A stretch of DNA of 41,651 nucleotides from Phycisphaerae bacterium (lineage in GTDB: Bacteria; Planctomycetota; Phycisphaerae; Phycisphaerales; Phycisphaeraceae): assembly GCA_030426385.1 (NCBI GenBank), contig JAUHYI010000038.1:1-41651 (forward strand), read 5' to 3'. Both the position numbers and the translations under genes were made by a program. The notes under the pieces are model-generated. The model saw only the letters and a program-made list of their open reading frames with translations. It was not told the origin of the DNA and did not search any database. This document shows, in pieces, positions 34,687 to 41,651 of this stretch (within the stretch, counting starts at the first letter, position 1; every line of letters starts with the position of its first letter).

Positions 34687-37600
34687 TCACGACTCCAACA
34701 TCATGGCCAACCGATGTCGCAGTGATCCTTTTTCTTCATCTGCCTCGGGGCTTTCACTGGCTTGGCCACTATCACCCGCGTCAACGCCATCGGCATCTTC
34801 AGCGACCGACTCCTGTTGATCTATCGCTTCAGTGGCTGTCACTTCATCAACTTCATCGGTACCAGCCGTGACAACCGCTGGCTCTGAATCTTGCGTTTCT
34901 ACCGATTCGGCAACCAATTCTTCCGGCGGCGATGGCAACACATCATCCAATTGCAACGCCTGCTTGTGGTCGCGTAATCGCTGGTCTTCGATGGCTTCGC
35001 GGCTGATCGCACCATCGCCACCCACCTGGTCGAACCGTACTTCCACACGTTTCGACACGCCACGCTCTTCCATCGTCACGCCATACAACACATTGGCGGC
35101 CTGCATCGTGCGTTTGTGGTGCGTCACCACAATAAAGTGCGACACATCCAGGAAACTCTGCACCAGTTGCGTGAACCGCTCGACGTTGGCTTCGTCCAGC
35201 GCCGCATCAACTTCGTCCAGAATACAAAACGGCGACGGCTTGGTCTTAAACACGCTCATCAACAGCGCGACCGCGGTCATCGATTTTTCACCGCCCGACA
35301 GCAACGATATCGAACGCGGCTCTTTGCCCGGTGGCTTGGCAATAATTTCAATGCCGGATTCAAGCACATCGATGCTGCCATCTTCTTCAGGCTGCAACAC
35401 GATATCCGCACGGCCACCGCCGAACAGCCGACGGAACAAACCCGATTGGCCTGCAAAATTATCGCGAATCTGATTGAACGTTTCTTCAAATCGTGTCCGG
35501 GAATCGTTATTGATCTGCGTGATCAACTGCTCCAATTGTCCGCGTGCATCGTCGATATCATCAACTTGCTGGGACAGATCGTCGCGTTGTTTCTCAACCT
35601 CATCCTGCTCGTCGATCGCATCCAGATTCACATTCCCCAATCGATCCAGCTTCTTACGCAATTCCTTGATCTCGGCCTCAACACTCACCCAATCAATATC
35701 AAACGGATCGCTTGCCCCCTCCACATTCCCCTGCGCTTCTGTAGCCTCTTCTACCAATTCTTCTGCATCGTTTTCACCATCAGCCATCCCTACCGTTCCA
35801 ACTACACCATCAGCATTGGCATCTTCGGCTGCGTTTGCATCCCCATCAACAACCGCCTCGTCATCGCCTTCATTCTCAGCGTCTGCTTGCGTCTCATCCT
35901 TTTTCCCGTCCGCTTCAAACGCCAACTCATCCAGCTTCCGCTGGTACGCGCTCTTCACATCCAGTTCCAATTGCTCTGCAGCGCGCTGCTCCACCCCTTC
36001 GCATTTCACTTCCAACTCGCGATGCCGTACTTCAACCTCATGAATCGCCCGATCCGCTTGCTCGACCGCAGTGCGTGCGTGATTCAACTGCGTTTGCGAT
36101 TGCTTGTACGCCGCATCAATCTCCACCATCTGTTTGACCACCCCCTCGAGCGATGCATTAATTTCGCTCAACTTACCCTCTGCTGTCTCCGCTTCCTGCG
36201 ACGCTTGTACCGCGACCTTTTCATGGTCCGCGATGCGCGTGCGGTGTTGCGACAATTGTTCGTCCAACATCCCATGCTGCCGCTTCACATCGTCGCGCGC
36301 GATTTCTGCTTGTCGCACCTGTCGCTTCGCTGCGGTCAATTGCTCGGCCAATTGCGACACCGCGATGCGCGCCGCGGTCACTTGTTCCTGCTCATGCTCC
36401 ACACGCTCAGCCAGACTCACGATCGCTGCGTCCAGTTCTTTGACTGCTGCTTCACGTGCTGTCGAATCTGCGGTCAATCGTTCCGCATCAGCCGCATGCA
36501 CATCACGTTTTTCCTGTGACTCGGACAACTGCCGATGAATCTGTTCAGTCTCCGCCGATATCACCGGCTGCTCTCGTTCCAGACGTGCCACTTCATTGCC
36601 CAGACTCTGCTCTTTGCTCGACAATTCAATTCGCATCGAATTGGCATTCGACAAACTCTCTCGCAAATCCTGCGTCACCGTTTCAATGTGCGCCGCATGA
36701 TCCGACAGTGCGGCCAATGCTTGTTGGTCTTCAGCAATATTTTTATCCAGCCCCTCAATCTCACCGTGCAGGTCGCGCAGCGCACTGCGTCGGCCGATCA
36801 AACCACCACCCGACGATATCCCCGATGCCCCACTCGCATCACCCATCGGTCCAGCGGTCACACGGCCGGTTTCATCCAACAACTCACCGCCACGCGTCAC
36901 AAACCGATACCCGCTGGGTAAGGCTGCTCGCAATATCATCGCGGCATCCAGGTCGTTGACCACCAACGTCCGCCCCAATAGTCGCCACACGATCGGTGCC
37001 AGATATTCTGGATACCGCACCAAATCCAACACCCGCCCCCCCCCCACAGCGCCCCCCACATTCCCCGCCACGTGCCCCTCGGCAATTCCCAACTCGTCTT
37101 GCGGGGTAACACCACTGGCCACATGTAACTGATCCAAAGCCAGAAAATTCACGCGTCCCGCCAGCGCTGCGAACGAACCGTCTTCCTGTGCGGCCTGGCA
37201 TAAATCCGTCAACCGATCAACCACCAACGCCTGCTGATGTTCGCCCAGCGCCGCTTCAACCAGTCGAGCCTGATCCACATCGGCCTCGATCATGTCCGCC
37301 AACAATCCGCGCACGAACGGGAACTGTTCATCACGCCGGGCCAACACGGCCTTAACCGGATCCGACACGCCCTGTTGCTTGTCCTGCATTTCCTGCAACA
37401 ACGCGCGACGCGAATCCAACCCACTGCGTTTTTCCTTCGCTGACGATAATCGTTGCGACAGTTCACCCTGCTGCCCGGTCAATTCCGCAGCCAGCTTTTG
37501 CTGTTCTTCGATTTTGCTGGTCTGTTCTTCAATCAGTTTCTGCGCTTCGCCCAATTTACGCCGCACTTGATCGCGCGCGGTCAGTAAATTTTCCAGCTCA

Positions 37601-39246
37601 ACACTGACTTCACCCGCCCGCTTATCCAGTCGATCGCGCGTCGCATGCAAATTATTTTGAAACGCTTCGATCGATTTGATTTCGTTATGCAGTTGCGCGG
37701 TTCGTCGCATCAATCCGACAATCCCAGCTTTTTCATCCTCAATCGCTGATCGCTTGTCATTTAATTCATGCTGCAACGTGCGATGATCTGCCTGGGATTG
37801 CTCAAGCCGTTCCGTCGTTTCCTGCTCGTTTTTTGACAGGTCTTCAACCGCGGCCAAATGCTCTGCCAGTTCTTCTTCCAGCCGAGCTGCCTGCTGATCC
37901 AACTCGCTCAAACGCGAGGCATCGCGATCGATCTGACGACGCAAATCTTCCAGGCTTGTCTGGGCAAATTGTTCGCGTTGCTTCGCTTGATCCCGCTTGG
38001 CGACCTGCCCCAAACGATCGTGCTCCAGCGATTTCTGCTCCGACGCAATCGCGGATCGATCCTGTTCAATACACCCCATCTCGTTGCCATACTGCTCCAG
38101 CTTTCGCGCAGCTGCTGCCCGATCACATCGCGTTTGATCCAATCGATCAATCACCTCGGTGATTTCCGTACGCAATTTGTGGTATTCCGCCAACGAATAG
38201 GTCAAGCGCAATTCACGCAACCGCTCGGCATACTCGCGAAAATTCCTGGCCTTGGTCGCTTGGATTTTCACGCTTCGCAAACGGCGATCCATGTCGTCCA
38301 ACCGTGTTCGCGATAATTGCAGATTCGATTCGGTCCGCTCCAATTTGCGCGAGGCTTCTTTCTTCCGTGCCTTTAACGTATTGATCCCCGCCGCCTCTTC
38401 AAATATCTCACGTCGCTCGGCAGGGTTGGCCTGCAACAACACATCGACTTTACCCTGCTCGATAATCGAATAACCGTCCGTACCCACGCCTGTATCCAGG
38501 AACAATTCCTTGATATCACGCAGTCGGCATCGCTTCTTATTAATGATGTATTCGCTTGAACCGTCACGATACAACTGACGCGTCACCACCACCACATCCG
38601 CATCAATATTCAACGGCCGCCCCCCCACTCCCCCCACTCTCCCCACTCTCCCCACACGCACCCCCGTGCGCTCGCCACGTACGCCGCCAGCCATTTCCTT
38701 TTGCCTGGCCTGAACATCACGGAGGACTAATTCCGCAACCGCATCTTTTTCCGAGGCATTCTCGTCGTGCGATTCCTCGACTTCATTCTCGACATCACCT
38801 TCTACATCACCCTCACCATCCGCCGCTTGCAGCGTAGCTTCCTCCGCTATTTCACCCACTTCATCCCCACCACTAGCACTCTCACCCTCTCCCTCTCCCA
38901 ATAAAACGTCTGCCGCGTCTGCCGTGTCGTCTGCGGCTAGCTCGATCATCGGATTCTCAAACGTCAAACTCACCGACGCCATCCCCGCAGGCTTGCGCGT
39001 GCTCGACCCATTGAAAATCACATCCAACATCGCCCCGCCACGCAGGCTCTTGGCCGACTGCTCGCCGAGCACCCATTTGATCGCATCGATGATGTTGGAC
39101 TTGCCACAACCGTTCGGACCGACCACGCCGACGATCGGCTGATCGAATCGAATTTCAGTCTTGTCCGCAAATGACTTAAACCCGCACAGTGTGAGTTTCG
39201 CCAATCGCATCCCAGGTGATTTCACAGTAGCCATAGCATTTGCCAT
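34687..39246 (-). CDS. smc: Chromosome segregation protein SMC with large insertions
   Basis: 1519 residues against about 1180 for typical bacterial SMC. Walker A is GPNGCGKS (43-50) and QSAKSLRGG follows. The C-loop is [19 protein letters not shown] (about 1315) and Walker B is [19 protein letters not shown] (about 1337). Coiled-coil arms flank a hinge ([20 protein letters not shown] onward). Insertions: about 110 acidic then Gly/Arg-rich residues in the N-terminal head after FENP (105-215); a Gly-rich loop in the hinge ([13 protein letters not shown]); about 70 acidic residues late in the second coil; and an acidic 80-residue C-terminal tail. It loops and compacts DNA with ScpAB (not in this window). 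GGAGG ten bases before ATG 39246 supports that start. Confidence 0.95.
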   Translation of the reverse strand: MANAMATVKSPGMRLAKLTLCGFKSFADKTEIRFDQPIVGVVGPNGCGKSNIIDAIKWVLGEQSAKSLRGGAMLDVIFNGSSTRKPAGMASVSLTFENPMIELAADDTADAADVLLGEGEGESASGGDEVGEIAEEATLQAADGEGDVEGDVENEVEESHDENASEKDAVAELVLRDVQARQKEMAGGVRGERTGVRVGRVGRVGGVGGRPLNIDADVVVVTRQLYRDGSSEYIINKKRCRLRDIKELFLDTGVGTDGYSIIEQGKVDVLLQANPAERREIFEEAAGINTLKARKKEASRKLERTESNLQLSRTRLDDMDRRLRSVKIQATKARNFREYAERLRELRLTYSLAEYHKLRTEITEVIDRLDQTRCDRAAAARKLEQYGNEMGCIEQDRSAIASEQKSLEHDRLGQVAKRDQAKQREQFAQTSLEDLRRQIDRDASRLSELDQQAARLEEELAEHLAAVEDLSKNEQETTERLEQSQADHRTLQHELNDKRSAIEDEKAGIVGLMRRTAQLHNEIKSIEAFQNNLHATRDRLDKRAGEVSVELENLLTARDQVRRKLGEAQKLIEEQTSKIEEQQKLAAELTGQQGELSQRLSSAKEKRSGLDSRRALLQEMQDKQQGVSDPVKAVLARRDEQFPFVRGLLADMIEADVDQARLVEAALGEHQQALVVDRLTDLCQAAQEDGSFAALAGRVNFLALDQLHVASGVTPQDELGIAEGHVAGNVGGAVGGGRVLDLVRYPEYLAPIVWRLLGRTLVVNDLDAAMILRAALPSGYRFVTRGGELLDETGRVTAGPMGDASGASGISSGGGLIGRRSALRDLHGEIEGLDKNIAEDQQALAALSDHAAHIETVTQDLRESLSNANSMRIELSSKEQSLGNEVARLEREQPVISAETEQIHRQLSESQEKRDVHAADAERLTADSTAREAAVKELDAAIVSLAERVEHEQEQVTAARIAVSQLAEQLTAAKRQVRQAEIARDDVKRQHGMLDEQLSQHRTRIADHEKVAVQASQEAETAEGKLSEINASLEGVVKQMVEIDAAYKQSQTQLNHARTAVEQADRAIHEVEVRHRELEVKCEGVEQRAAEQLELDVKSAYQRKLDELAFEADGKKDETQADAENEGDDEAVVDGDANAAEDANADGVVGTVGMADGENDAEELVEEATEAQGNVEGASDPFDIDWVSVEAEIKELRKKLDRLGNVNLDAIDEQDEVEKQRDDLSQQVDDIDDARGQLEQLITQINNDSRTRFEETFNQIRDNFAGQSGLFRRLFGGGRADIVLQPEEDGSIDVLESGIEIIAKPPGKEPRSISLLSGGEKSMTAVALLMSVFKTKPSPFCILDEVDAALDEANVERFTQLVQSFLDVSHFIVVTHHKRTMQAANVLYGVTMEERGVSKRVEVRFDQVGGDGAISREAIEDQRLRDHKQALQLDDVLPSPPEELVAESVETQDSEPAVVTAGTDEVDEVTATEAIDQQESVAEDADGVDAGDSGQASESPEADEEKGSLRHRLAMMLES
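35715..35734 (-). repeat. Dispersed element inside smc (coiled-coil insertion)
   Basis: CCCCCTCCACATTCCCCTGC on the top strand, read by smc as AQGNVEGA at the end of the acidic coil insertion. Confidence 0.55.
37052..37069 (-). repeat. Dispersed element inside smc (hinge insertion)
   Basis: CCCCCCACATTCCCCGCC on the top strand, read as AGNVGG. A run of ten or more C precedes it at about 37036-37045. Confidence 0.55.
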
Positions 39247-39332
39247 ACGCGGTCGACCTCCATGTCAGTCGCCTGCCTCGCCTGGGTCCAAACGCCTTTC
39301 GGAAAACAATGTCCGAAAAACGCCCAAACCCC

Positions 39333-39509
39333 TTACGCCCAATTTCCCTGCGATAACGTGCTCATCCCATCGATCAGTCGGGAGGCAGGAGCTCCAAGCG
39401 AAGCTTCCGGGGAAAATCCAGGCTGGCGGTAAAACGTGCGGACAATCCGGTCCGCAATAATGCCGTAGCTTACCCAATTATCGGTCTTTGCGCCACCCCC
39501 AACCCACAT
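39333..39509 (-). CDS. Candidate small gene (58 aa) between the FlgI-like gene and smc
   Basis: ATG 39509 to TAA 39335-39333. The C-terminal 48 residues look protein-like (DNWVSYGIIADRIVRTFYRQ, then PGFSPEASLGAPASRLIDG), while the start is Gly-rich and overlaps a sequence related to the dispersed element. GGGGTGG upstream could serve as SD. I do not recognise the family. The same stretch can also fold: GCGGAC-CGGATT-GTCCGC, and TTTCGGA-TCCGAAA at 39296-39317. A structured smc leader RNA is therefore the alternative. The rest of 39247-39639 shows no gene. Confidence 0.35.
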   Translation of the reverse strand: MWVGGGAKTDNWVSYGIIADRIVRTFYRQPGFSPEASLGAPASRLIDGMSTLSQGNWA

Positions 39510-39639
39510 TTTCCACCCCATCTCCCCACTTTTTTCTCTGCGTGAGACATCCCCCTTATCCCCCTCTAACCCCCTGCTATCCTTCCCCTCAGCCCCCCAT
39601 CTTCCCCAACTCAACCCAAACCACCGAACACACCCCGAA

Positions 39640-41535
39640 TCATTTCCCTTCACCCAGCCCGGGGCGATCTACAAAATTTTCTTCGCCCACAGGCTCGGAA
39701 AACTCCGGACGCCCCGCATCCCGCGCGTCCGCCTCACTGGCCACCACGTCTATCTGCTCGATCAACGGGTTGCGACGAAACTCCAGTTCACCATCCACCG
39801 CCCCCATCAATCCCAGTTGATACAACACATCCACCAACAGGCTGTAGGACAGATCAAACCCAGGCGTCGGCTCCTCGACCGTCTCGCGATGCCCCAGCAA
39901 TAAAATCAAATTCGCAAGCGTTGGGGCAATCTGATGCACTCGTGCCTCGGTCGTGCCTGGCTGCTGATAAAACACATCGATCGGTTTATCCGTTCCTGAT
40001 CCTCGCACCATCAATCGACTATCCCACAGACGAGCCATCAACGGAAACGCAAACGTTGCCGACGGCGAAAAGATCACCACACGTGGCAGCTTCGCCTGCG
40101 TGATGTAAATCATCGGCTTCTCGGCCTGCACAAAATCCAACGCAAACTTAAAACTATTCCGGGCCACGCCACCCTCTACGTCTCGCTGGCCAAAAATCTT
40201 TCGACGGATGATCGGATCATTCATTTCTGCCAATGACTCATACGCGGTGATCCGCACATCGCGGTCCTCATCATCCAACAAGGCGTACAACGCCCGGGCC
40301 ACTTCAATACTCGTCGGCAGATTCACCAGCAACTCCCCGGCTCGTCGACGCAACATCGCATCGTCTGAGTTAGCCAACATCACCAACGGCTCGATCACTT
40401 TTGTGTCATCCAGCATCGCTCCAGCCTGCAATGCGGCCAATCGCAAATGCAGCAGATCATCGTCATAATATTTACGCAACACCGGCAGAATCGTCTTGCC
40501 CAACCCTTCCCAGGCCAATCCCACCCCTTCCGCATAGGATGGCTCGACGGCTAACACCGAGGCCAATTGTACCGCTTTCGCCCGCTCAAACCCCTGTCCG
40601 CGTTGCAAAAACAAATAACTGACCAATGCCAGAAATTTCTCCGGCTGAGTCGCATATCGATCGGGAATATGCAGTTCGATCACCGCGTCCGTCTTCGCCA
40701 CAGCCGTATCCGACGAATCCGAAATGCTCTTGCGAAAACGCTGATTAATTTTTTCCGCGATCAACGCCGACCGCTCCCAACTTGGTTGTCGCAAAATAAT
40801 CTGCAACTTACGATCGGCCATCACCACGCCACCCGACAGGATCACGGCCCGACGACGCAGCTCGACGATCTCGCTTTCACTCATGTTTTTCGCATTGATC
40901 GGATCCAGAAACACAGGCCCACGCCCTTGCGCCATCGGCCGACGAAACTGCGCCGCGGGATTCACCCGACCGATGGCCAGTTCCGAGGTCCACAATCGCC
41001 CACCTTCCAGATTCGTCGTCTGCGATTCCGGCAACGCCTCAATCAGCAAATCAAAATTCGTCCCCTTCACTGCCCCGCGTGGAATCATCCCCTGCACCAG
41101 CACCACCGCAGTCGTGTCGCTATCCAAAAATGCGGCGGGGTTCACCTGATCCATATTCGTACCCACGCGCCCCACACCGCGCCGCGACATTTCATTGATC
41201 ATCCAGCGACGCAATGAGGTCGGCACTTCCGACGATCCCGTCCCCGGCAGGCCCACCACCAAGCCATACCCCGACACGTACAACGGCTCGTATCCACGCA
41301 CCGTCGCCAGGGAACTTATCGTGCCATGTAAAAAGGTTGGACCCGTAAACGTCGGTGGCGGTGTCGCGGCTGGCCCAGGCTTCGCTTTGCTTGCACAACC
41401 CCAACCTCCCCCCACACCACACAACATCATCACCAAAAACGCGCACCACAAAAATACGCTCGGCTTCGCAACCAAACCAAAACAACGGACTGAAATAGGA
41501 CCGGATGTTGAACTACGCATGGCGGGACTGACCAT
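39640..41535 (-). CDS. FlgI-like domain plus HEAT-repeat lipoprotein
   Basis: About 631 residues. An N-terminal hydrophobic segment (SVFLWCAFLVMMLCGVGGGW) precedes GC, a non-canonical lipobox with Cys near residue 47. Then comes a FlgI-type P-ring region: VSGYGLVVGLPGTGSSEVP, DSDTTAVVLVQGMIPRGAVK, GTNFDLLIEALPES, RAVILSGGVVMADRKLQIIL. HEAT-like helices follow (LHLRLAALQAGAMLDDTKVI, EPLVMLANSDDAMLRRRAGE, LYALLDDEDRDVRITAYESL), then a beta-rich C-terminal domain. In flagellated bacteria FlgI forms a periplasmic ring around the rod; here it is lipidated, fused to HEAT and has no flagellar neighbours, so a non-flagellar ring role is possible. Starts at 41535 and 41520 are both possible. Confidence 0.75.
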   Translation of the reverse strand: MVSPAMRSSTSGPISVRCFGLVAKPSVFLWCAFLVMMLCGVGGGWGCASKAKPGPAATPPPTFTGPTFLHGTISSLATVRGYEPLYVSGYGLVVGLPGTGSSEVPTSLRRWMINEMSRRGVGRVGTNMDQVNPAAFLDSDTTAVVLVQGMIPRGAVKGTNFDLLIEALPESQTTNLEGGRLWTSELAIGRVNPAAQFRRPMAQGRGPVFLDPINAKNMSESEIVELRRRAVILSGGVVMADRKLQIILRQPSWERSALIAEKINQRFRKSISDSSDTAVAKTDAVIELHIPDRYATQPEKFLALVSYLFLQRGQGFERAKAVQLASVLAVEPSYAEGVGLAWEGLGKTILPVLRKYYDDDLLHLRLAALQAGAMLDDTKVIEPLVMLANSDDAMLRRRAGELLVNLPTSIEVARALYALLDDEDRDVRITAYESLAEMNDPIIRRKIFGQRDVEGGVARNSFKFALDFVQAEKPMIYITQAKLPRVVIFSPSATFAFPLMARLWDSRLMVRGSGTDKPIDVFYQQPGTTEARVHQIAPTLANLILLLGHRETVEEPTPGFDLSYSLLVDVLYQLGLMGAVDGELEFRRNPLIEQIDVVASEADARDAGRPEFSEPVGEENFVDRPGLGEGK

Positions 41536-41545
41536 TATCAGTCCC
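41524..41545 (-). promoter_or_regulatory. Hairpin covering the FlgI-like start codon
   Basis: GGGACTGA (41524-41531) and TCAGTCCC (41538-41545) form a perfect 8-bp stem. The ATG at 41535-41533 is in the six-base loop. It could control initiation, or be a leader hairpin if ATG 41520 is used. Upstream to the window end (41546-41651) there is only a C-run and CACGCCACACGCCACACGCC-type repeats. Confidence 0.4.
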
Positions 41546-41651
41546 CACCCCCAACAAATCAACCCCCCCCCCCACGCCACACGCCACACGCCCCGTCACG
41601 TTACGTTACGCCATGGCATGCCTATGCTCATGCCGCACCACGCACCACGTA

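Noticed and set aside
39470..39520. Possible c-di-GMP (GEMM) riboswitch upstream of smc, from GCAAAGACC and CTACGGC on the minus strand
   Set aside because: The conserved GGGCAAACC segment and the full P2/P3 architecture are missing.

Overview
The window looks like a chromosomal segment of a planctomycete, most likely a member of the Phycisphaerae. The evidence is gene content and architecture: rpoB-rpoC detached from the ribosomal L10/L12 genes, an ECF sigma factor paired with a YfbK-type von Willebrand protein, a membrane protein ending in a CxxCGYDLR...CPECG zinc ribbon, a TPR-YggX fusion, and a lipoprotein joining a FlgI-like domain to HEAT repeats. No phage, transposase, CRISPR array or plasmid gene is visible. 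The lineage is inferred from these features, not from a database match.

Layout. 1-2.5 kb (+): the 3' end of a probable carbohydrate-active enzyme, a HAD phosphatase, a tRNA-Cys with an unusually long variable arm and its own terminator, and an alpha/beta hydrolase. 2.5-11.6 kb (-): a DinB-family protein and the rpoB-rpoC operon. Upstream of rpoB is an unreported 39-codon ORF with a perfect Shine-Dalgarno sequence; the best rpoB promoter lies over its 3' end. 12.2-15.7 kb (+): the ECF sigma factor and a membrane-anchored VWA protein whose N-terminus looks like an anti-sigma domain. 16-23.6 kb (-): a cytoplasmic BtuF-like binding protein and an AddB-AddA helicase-nuclease pair joined by an ATGA overlap. 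23.7-28.6 kb: TPR-YggX (+), then a PhoB/PhoR-like two-component pair and an OprP-type porin (-), plausibly a phosphate-response module. 28.9-34.6 kb: DUF971, a thioredoxin-like [2Fe-2S] ferredoxin, a PEGA lipoprotein, moaC, an AsmA-like protein and a zinc-ribbon membrane protein. 34.7-41.5 kb (-): a very large SMC and the FlgI-HEAT lipoprotein.

Three kinds of non-genic structure stand out. (1) Five copies of an element with a conserved hairpin core (CCCGGTATTCACCGGG). The two best are 113 bp each, in inverted orientation, flanking the PEGA-moaC pair. (2) A roughly 20-bp C-rich sequence (consensus CCCCCCACRTTTYCCCCTGC) occurs both between genes and inside them. In addA, addB and smc it is read in one frame and encodes GNVGG/GENVG peptides. 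Clear copies at 12.8 kb and beyond have the C-rich strand on top, while those left of about 12 kb have it on the bottom. (3) Two heptanucleotide tandem arrays, at 12.17 and 29.24 kb.

Translation starts fall into two classes. Many genes have strong SD sequences (small ORF, rpoB, VWA, porin, response regulator, smc). Others have no SD and a -10-like CTATAYT or TACACT box directly before ATG, which suggests leaderless mRNAs.
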